The notes under the pieces are model-generated. The model worked only from the letters and a program-made list of their open reading frames with translations. It did not search any database and was not told the DNA's origin. From Limonium bicolor (taxonomy: Eukaryota; Streptophyta; Magnoliopsida; Caryophyllales; Plumbaginaceae), in the NCBI GenBank assembly GCA_023374045.1, contig CM041776.1, positions 144,091,296-144,155,295 of the forward strand: a stretch of 64,000 nucleotides of DNA. The letters run 5' to 3'. Positions 57,517-64,000 of this stretch are shown here, in pieces. The position numbers and the translations under genes are program-made. Each line of letters begins with the position of its first letter. Position 1 is the stretch's first letter.

Positions 57517-58464
57517 TTATCCTGGATCAAAAATATAAGTAGATAATAGTTCTGCCAGGAAAACGAAGTTGGCAGAAATTAAAAGCAAACCACCTGGATC
57601 AAAACAAAACGTTACTTCGGCAAATATAGTAGGAAAATGAATACTCCACAAAACCTGGTGTTTGAGGAGGTACTGCCGGTAGCGTAGTTCTAACAGGAGA
57701 CCAGGTGTGATGGGTTTTACTTCCTCAAATGGGAAGATGTAAAAATCCTCCTCTTGTTGTTGAGGCTTATGGTAATCAATGTCAGAGGGAAGTGGCTCCT
57801 TGAAATTGATTATAGCACTCTCTTCTGAAGGCTCGAAGGGAGGCGGTATCTCCTCCTTCTCAAGGTTGAGGATGTATCCACCCTCATCTTCTGGGTAGAG
57901 CACGGAGAAGGAGGGGAAAAAGTAGTTGACTTCAGAGGGAGGAAACTCCATGAAGTCCAAGGAGAAACTCTCTTCTGAGGGGTTGTCTCCATAATCAAGC
58001 TGATGGTTGTTTGGTGATGGATTCTCTAATTCGAATAGGGGAGGAGGTGGAGAGTAGCTTACGTCCTCAGCAGGTTGTTCCTCCTCATGAACCACTTCAT
58101 TTAGTTGTTGAAGCGGTTGTTCCATGCGTTCGATCTGATCTAGCGTTCTCTGCTGGATCCTTTCAAACTGTGAGGTAAATTCTGCCATCATTTCCCTTAA
58201 AATGGCGTTGTCTCTCTCTATTGCAACCATAGGACAATGGGAACTTTCATGGTCTCCTCCACACTCTTGGCACACAAAGATGGGGATAGGCTTGAGAGAT
58301 GACTTGTAATCCTCCAAGAGAGCTCTCAATTCAGCATTTGGGTCTGAACATTGGGGGCTTTCATGGTACTCTCCGCACCTTTGACAGACACTCCATTGAT
58401 TGTAGTCCTCTGCGCCATAGGGGTAACCATACCAATCTCCTGCTTGATCGTAGTGACTATCCAT
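57517..58464 (-). CDS. E4 Gag-like protein: two zinc knuckles and an acidic tail
   Basis: An uninterrupted 315-residue frame, the only coding region of E4, starting about 115 bp after the PBS. Two CX2CX3HX4C knuckles (CQRCGEYHESPQC at about residue 28 and CQECGGDHESSHC at about 64) suggest RNA binding like a nucleocapsid. A coiled-coil-like segment follows (about residues 82-125, ERDNAILREMMAEF), then an acidic proline-rich region (130-240) containing EPSEESAIINFKEP. The last 60 or so residues are hydrophobic and not conserved with E3. No capsid, protease or polymerase domain is recognisable. Conservation of the same architecture in E3 argues that the protein was selected for. I infer a packaging or trans-mobilisation role; I do not recognise a named family. 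Confidence 0.7.
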   Translation of the reverse strand: MDSHYDQAGDWYGYPYGAEDYNQWSVCQRCGEYHESPQCSDPNAELRALLEDYKSSLKPIPIFVCQECGGDHESSHCPMVAIERDNAILREMMAEFTSQFERIQQRTLDQIERMEQPLQQLNEVVHEEEQPAEDVSYSPPPPLFELENPSPNNHQLDYGDNPSEESFSLDFMEFPPSEVNYFFPSFSVLYPEDEGGYILNLEKEEIPPPFEPSEESAIINFKEPLPSDIDYHKPQQQEEDFYIFPFEEVKPITPGLLLELRYRQYLLKHQVLWSIHFPTIFAEVTFCFDPGGLLLISANFVFLAELLSTYIFDPG

Positions 58465-58577
58465 CAGAATTAAGTACCTTTAAAAACAAAACAAAAAAAA
58501 TTATACACAAAAAGTGGCAAATAACGAAAAATAAAATAAAAACTAAACAGATAATAAATCAGATAGTTGGACCGAAG

Positions 58578-58595
58578 TCCCCGGCAACGGCGCCA
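58578..58595 (-). other. E4 primer binding site (Asp tRNA)
   Basis: Minus strand tggcgccgttgccgggga, six bases after the LTR end at 58602. Confidence 0.9.
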
Positions 58596-58601
58596 AAAAC
58601 T

Positions 58602-60570
58602 TGTTGGGCAAAATAGTAGTTAAACTATCTTGCTAATTATGGGCAGTGAACCCAATCTTTGTAGTACAACAAGGTCGTATCCACAGAGACTTCGCAATTA
58701 TCTAATTAATTATCCAGTTTAGCAAATGTACAAAAAGGCAAATAAAAATGCATAAAATGTAAATTGGGTTTAGCCGGAGGCAAGCTTGATTTTCAGAATT
58801 AGTACAGAAATAATAATACAGTAAATAAAGTAAATGGATGGAAAAAGGTATCCTAGGATAGCGGGGAATTTCCTAAATTACTTAAACAATTTTATAATCC
58901 TGTCTCAAATATTTTGCCTATTAGAGTTAATAATTGTCAGTTACGAACTCCTATTAATAGCCTTAGTATTTTCCTGCTCAATCCGGAGTGTAAATACCAA
59001 GATTAATTCCTTTGTGGTACTTTGACTATCTCAAAATCATATATTGATAGCTACCAAATAAATGCAGTATTTTGTCAGAATAAGCATTTAACAATATTTG
59101 CTGAAAGGAATTAAAACAAGTTTACGTGAAACAGGTATAAATATTTATTTAAGTACAGACAATAATTATAATCCTAATTTGCTCTTATTTGTCTGTTTAA
59201 GAATTAATCTTGTGGCCTTCCTAAATCATAGATAAGGACAACTCTTAATTAAATCAATAGACTTTTTACAATCAGAAAAAGTCTAAAATCATTAATTAGC
59301 TTTAAGTGAGAATTCTTTTTAACAGCGATGGATTTTATCTGCTAATCAAGGAGATAATATCTAACGTTTTTCTCTCTTTGTGGTCTATTCTCAGATTTAC
59401 AAAATCATTGAAATAAGAGAAACCGTAAATGCATAAAAATGATCAGTTCTTAAGCATTTAATAATTTAGAGAGACAAAACAAATATTTAAAGCAAACTTG
59501 GTATTAATAATAAGTCTGAATTATTTAAGGTCAAACCCCATCCTAGGATACGAGTAAAATCACTCAGACATTAACAGTAATAAAAAGGAAACAGAGATAG
59601 CCATTAATTTGGAGACTGCCGGGAGACTGGACTGCGATTCGCTTCTGCTCCAGCTCCCTTTTCTTCTGTTCTTCTTATCGTGTTTCTGCTTCGTGGTGGA
59701 ATGAAGAATAAAACTAAAATGGAGAAGTGGGAGATAAGAGGATGGAATGGATCGTGGGAGTGAGCGATGGTTTATTTACTGGATGGGATGATACGTCTAC
59801 TGCTTTGGATTGTGAGGAAGGGAATGAATTTATTTGAGCAGAGGGCGTGGGTTTATATAGAGAAAGGAAGGAGAATGGCTGGATCACGCGTGAAGATAAG
59901 GAGGTGCCAGTTGATTGCTCAATTGATTGCTCAATTGATTGCTCTCATTTATTGCAGGGGACAGAGCGTGCAGAGTAGATGGATAAGCAGACAGTGGACG
60001 AGTTGCAGAGAGTCGGCGAGGCAAGTTGGAGACGACGACGGGCGAAGAAAACTGGTCGCTCGCGATTTTTATTCACGTCCACATGTGTCCTCATTGGCGT
60101 CCGCCTCTGAAGCACGCGGACGTCTCTGTTGTTCTCCCTCCGTCCGCCCGGCCACTCTGTCTGTCCGCGTCTCCAACCGCCCAGCAATCAGGCGGACGCC
60201 TCTGCCGTCCCTGGTCCTGCTGTCCGCCTCCCAAACCGCCTAATCATGGGCGGTTGCCCTTAGTGATGTCCGCCTACTTACAAGGCGGTTGCCTAGGCGG
60301 ACACACCGCTGTTCTGTGCTCCTCGCGTGACTCTCTTCTACCGGCTCTAGATTCTTCGTTTGGACTCCGTTTTCTGAGCCGTTTGCGTCTATGTGTTCGT
60401 CTCTTCTCTACTCTACTCCCAGCTTGGTTTCCTCATGTTAAACCAATAATTAGTGAGATAACAATAAAATATAAACTAGAGGAAAACTAACCGAAGTGGA
60501 GAAATGAGCAAGAAAAGTGCTAATATTATATATGAAATACACCTATACATGCTCATTTGGACACTTATCA
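58602..60570 (-). repeat. E4 5' LTR
   Basis: It has a TATA box at 59860-59852 (minus strand ctatataaa) and an array of gtccgcc / ggcggac words at 60060-60305. Three 13-bp units of attgattgctcaa lie near 59910-59945. Confidence 0.9.
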
Positions 60571-62996
60571 AGAATATAGTTGCATGAATGCATGCACTAA
60601 TGTTTACATGACACTATTATTTAGCCAATTATTATAATACAATTATAATATACAAAGCTTATAACAAGTTATATCTAATTTCCTACTAAATAACTTGTAC
60701 TTTAAAACTTATTAATGTAATAACATTTACTCGTTTATATTATATAGTTTCCAACTATATCATATACTCATTATTTATATTACTCTCACATACTTGCGCA
60801 TCACATATAAATACACATATACTTATATTTCATGATTCATACTCTTATATTATATGTCACATTATAATCATCTTTATGTAAGATGATTATTTGATTTGTT
60901 GAATTATATTATGCAATTTATATTAAGAACTTATCTTAGTATTTTGTAATATTTCATGACATATACTTATAATTCCTAAGGTTTATTTTATAATAACCTT
61001 AGTTTATAAATTCCATTTTCTCATTAATTGTCACATTATTTCATGTGAATGTTATTGATGATAATTGTTTCATTTAATCACATTAATACTATATAATATC
61101 TATAGTATTTTATATCATTGTAAACCATAGTTTAAAATTCAATTTTCAAGACTTATTATTTGCGCACAACACATTACGTTCTTTAATTATGTTTTTGACC
61201 ACATAATTTATACAATGTTACATTAATATCATTATACCATTTAATATGATATTTTATATTGCATTGAACATTATAATTTATAGTTTTAGAACTATATTTA
61301 ATTGCCGAAGCGCACAATATATGACATATTTATTATTTCTTCATTCCCCATAGTTTTCACTTATTACAATATAACCACACATTTTATACCTTGTTACAAA
61401 TATCATATTGTTGCCGCATGGCATATGTATTGAGAATTTGATTTCTCATCAACTCCAAATATTTTCCAATATCACAACATTGCCACATATTTAATATAAT
61501 GTTATGCATATCATATGTTATAACATTTTAACCTGTAATAAATTAACTTATAGTTTTTATTTCAAACCACACTTCACATTGCCAGTTGGCATATATAATC
61601 TATTTCATTTCCTTCATATTATACACTTTTCTTTTATTCCCATCTATACCACACATATTATATAATGTAACATATACTTTATTTTATATCATTTCAACTT
61701 TATAATTAATATAACCTATGGTTATATGTTACCAAAATTCTGAACAGACCCTATGGGCTGTCCTTATTCATTTTCCATCATTTTAACTTTTTTTTAATTA
61801 CATATTCACCACATATTTCATAGTACATATACCATATGTTAAACATTTATGTTATTTTAATTACTTTACCGAACAGACCTAAGTTTAGGCTTCATTAAAT
61901 TCCAGCACACCATATTTTCTATATTTACACTTTTACCACAATTATTATAACATGTCACATATTGCTTATATTATATTATATTAAAACTCATAATTTTACC
62001 TATAGTTTAGGCTTCATTAAATTGCGTACATGCCCTAAGGCCATCTTAATTGATTTTCTCACCCCACACACTTTGCATATTTGCAATTTCACCCAATTTT
62101 ATAACCTATACTTTGAATATCATTAGAACCATATCTTATGCACTTATCTTAATATAACCTTTAATATAATTCTAAAATTTCCAAACTTTATACAATGTTA
62201 TAAACTATTATATTTACCATATGAACACCAAATTTTGGTAATTATGGTTTATACCCCATAAATTTTCTAAATTCAATATTTAGCTTATAATGTTATTATA
62301 AGTTCATAAATTAATTATTTATGTCATTAAATTTGGTCAAGGCACCTAACATGGTCTATATTGACCCATTGACTACCAGTTTGACCACAAGTTTCATTAA
62401 TCTCGGTTTTGACCCAATATTTTTAGAAAATTACATTTTGAACCCAAATTTTAATAAATTTTATAAAACTTATTTAATAGTTTTTAAGAGTGTGATTTTT
62501 GGCTATATTCCATATTTAGCCCCCAAATTCATTTAATTGCAAAAATCCCCTAAACGTTTTTCGGTAAATATTTATTTATCCTATAATTTAATTTAAACTT
62601 AATAAAACATAAAATAAGATGGCTTAAGATGTATAGCCTTATTACAATCCTTAATTCATAATTAAATTACACATAAATGTCACATTTAGCATCAAAGGCT
62701 CACGACTTTTACTATTTATACCCAAATATTTTCTAAAATTATATTCTTGCCACCTATATTCTTTCCTTGAATTAATAAGCCATTTATACACTAAGTAAAC
62801 TCTCCAACAATGTTATATAACACTTTAATACACAATTAAGTTATTTAACTCCTTATTAACTCACGGCATTATTATATATGTAACATAATTTTATAATTTA
62901 TTTTTTAACCATTTAATTAATTTCTGTGACATTATATGTCACATAACATTAGGTTATCTATCCAAAATGTTATAAACATTCTAATATATAGTTTGT
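60571..62996 (-). mobile_element. E2 5' LTR, segment 3 (interrupted at 62996)
   Basis: Matches 33120-35650 of the left LTR with many small indels. The match stops abruptly after atatagtttg at 62996. AT-rich and non-coding. Confidence 0.85.
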
Positions 62997-64000
62997 ATAT
63001 CTCCTCCTTTACAGCATTACAAGCTCCACAAAACAAGCCAGCCAATGATGAATGTCCGACCAGGTGACCAAATGAAAGGAGCCCGGCTCCTAGACAACAA
63101 CTTCACAAGTCCAAAGAAGCAACGCCGCTACCGAGACGATGAAATGATCCGCAAATGGTCCCAAAGCGACACAGGATCCAAAGAGCTCACATAAAAAAAT
63201 AGGTCTCGAAGTTCAAAAACGGGAACTACAAGAACCCCAAAAAGGAAAAGGATGCAAGGCAAATCTGAAAAGCCTAAAAGAAATCCGATTCTAAAACCAA
63301 AATAAGAGAGAGATGATGACTTCAAAGTTCCAAGTCCAACGTCCAAAAGCAAGATCAACGTAAAGTAGCCAAACGACGTCAAGACAAAGAAGGCAAATCC
63401 AAGAGAAGGTGCAAGTTGCAGCTTTGGTCATCCTTATAGCTCCACATATCCCAAACATTCCATCATGGTCCCGTTGTCATCGTCACACCCCATGGCCACG
63501 TTATAAGCTTTAAAGACTTCCGACCTAGTAGTTGTGTATCCAATCACGTGAATGTAACAGGTTGAACACGTAAATTTAACAAATGTCAAATTCGATGGTT
63601 GAGATGTTTTGACCAAGAGGGGAGCACGAGGGCAAACACCCAACACATTGAGTGTAGGTTAGGAAGCACCATCAAAACATATGCCTTGACCTTGTGAGGA
63701 CGAGACTCGTTCGCACGTTTAATCAAAGAAAATACTAGGGGCAATCGATCGTCCCGATCGATTTCCTTAAGGAAATTACTGGGGACAATTGTTGGTTCCA
63801 ATAATTGCAAGCACAGTTGAAACTCAACAGCTCAAACATCACCACCACCCTCACATTACAGGCACACATAAGCCCTACCTCCACATCATACACCACAGGC
63901 ACACATAAGCCCTTTACTTCCACATCATATACCACAGCTAGTCATAATCCCCAACCACCACTCACACCACATACTCCCACCAGCGGCACGTTCATTTTCT
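62997..64000. other. Unclassified sequence interrupting the E2 LTR
   Basis: It begins tatatctcctcctttacagc and has a higher GC content than the LTR around it. Minus-strand ORFs (63128-63382, 63434-63646) have no motif I know. Near 63855-63940 a unit of about 45 bp (ggcacacataagcccta..tccacatcata) is repeated about twice. It could be the end of a LINE or another insertion; its other end lies outside the window. Confidence 0.4.

Larger units (their letters stand above)
54360..60570 (-). mobile_element. E4: non-autonomous Athila-type element with intact ORF
   Basis: Perfect target duplication agaat (54355-54359 and 60571-60575). LTRs are 54360-56326 (1967 bp) and 58602-60570 (1969 bp), differing mainly by short indels. 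The internal region is 2275 bp, with an Asp-tRNA PBS and a PPT. It encodes only the 315-residue zinc-knuckle protein. Confidence 0.95.

Overview
This window is a nested block of LTR retrotransposons from a seed-plant nuclear genome. I find no host gene in it. The plant assignment rests on Ty3/gypsy lineages known from plants: a Tekay/Del-type chromovirus with an initiator-Met PBS, Athila-type elements with an Asp-tRNA PBS, and a Tat/Ogre-type LTR with an Arg-tRNA-like PBS. A 744-bp hAT-type MITE and a 500-N assembly gap are also present. I cannot narrow the species.

Layout: 1-2529 is the 3' part of a Tekay-like LTR (A). It sits in the internal region of a minus-strand Tat/Ogre-type element whose roughly 6.7-kb LTR runs from 2991 to 27046. 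That LTR is interrupted by E1, a complete chromovirus (5551-18849), and by a solo LTR (20424-24479, TSD atcag). Next come the 3' end and 3' LTR of an Athila-like element E5 (27047-30559, with the gap), the end of another Tekay-like LTR E7 (to 31286), and a large minus-strand element E2. E2 has two roughly 6.4-kb LTRs (31287-41351 and 46471 to at least 62996) around a 5.1-kb internal region in which I recognise no pol. Its left LTR holds E6, a deleted Athila element (36540-40306, TSD gtggt) that itself carries the hAT MITE. Its right LTR holds two related non-autonomous Athila-type elements, E3 (47181-53076) and E4 (54360-60570, TSD agaat). From 62997 an unclassified sequence interrupts the E2 LTR.

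The main discovery candidate is E1. Between its Gag zinc-knuckle exon and its protease lies an AlkB-family 2OG-Fe(II) dioxygenase reading frame (10248-10910), most like plant ALKBH1. All catalytic motif residues are present and there is one in-frame TGA. Gag is split by apparent short spliceosomal introns. The phase-1 donor after the zinc knuckle can be joined in frame either to the AlkB exon or, skipping it, to protease-RT-RNaseH-integrase-chromodomain. This suggests alternative Gag-AlkB and Gag-Pol products. This copy is dead: it has nonsense codons in gag, AlkB and pol, an Asp-to-Asn change in RNase H, and a 5' LTR that lost its TATA region.

Two structural themes recur across unrelated lineages. 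First, GC-rich palindromic arrays built on CCGGAC/GGTCGG words occur in the LTRs of Tekay-type and Athila-type elements, and one 35-bp word is identical between lineages. Second, a small hairpin with an AGGA-like loop sits just before the polypurine tract of every element whose tract is visible. E3 and E4 carry three such hairpin-plus-tract modules each, and encode a zinc-knuckle/acidic Gag-like protein with no pol.
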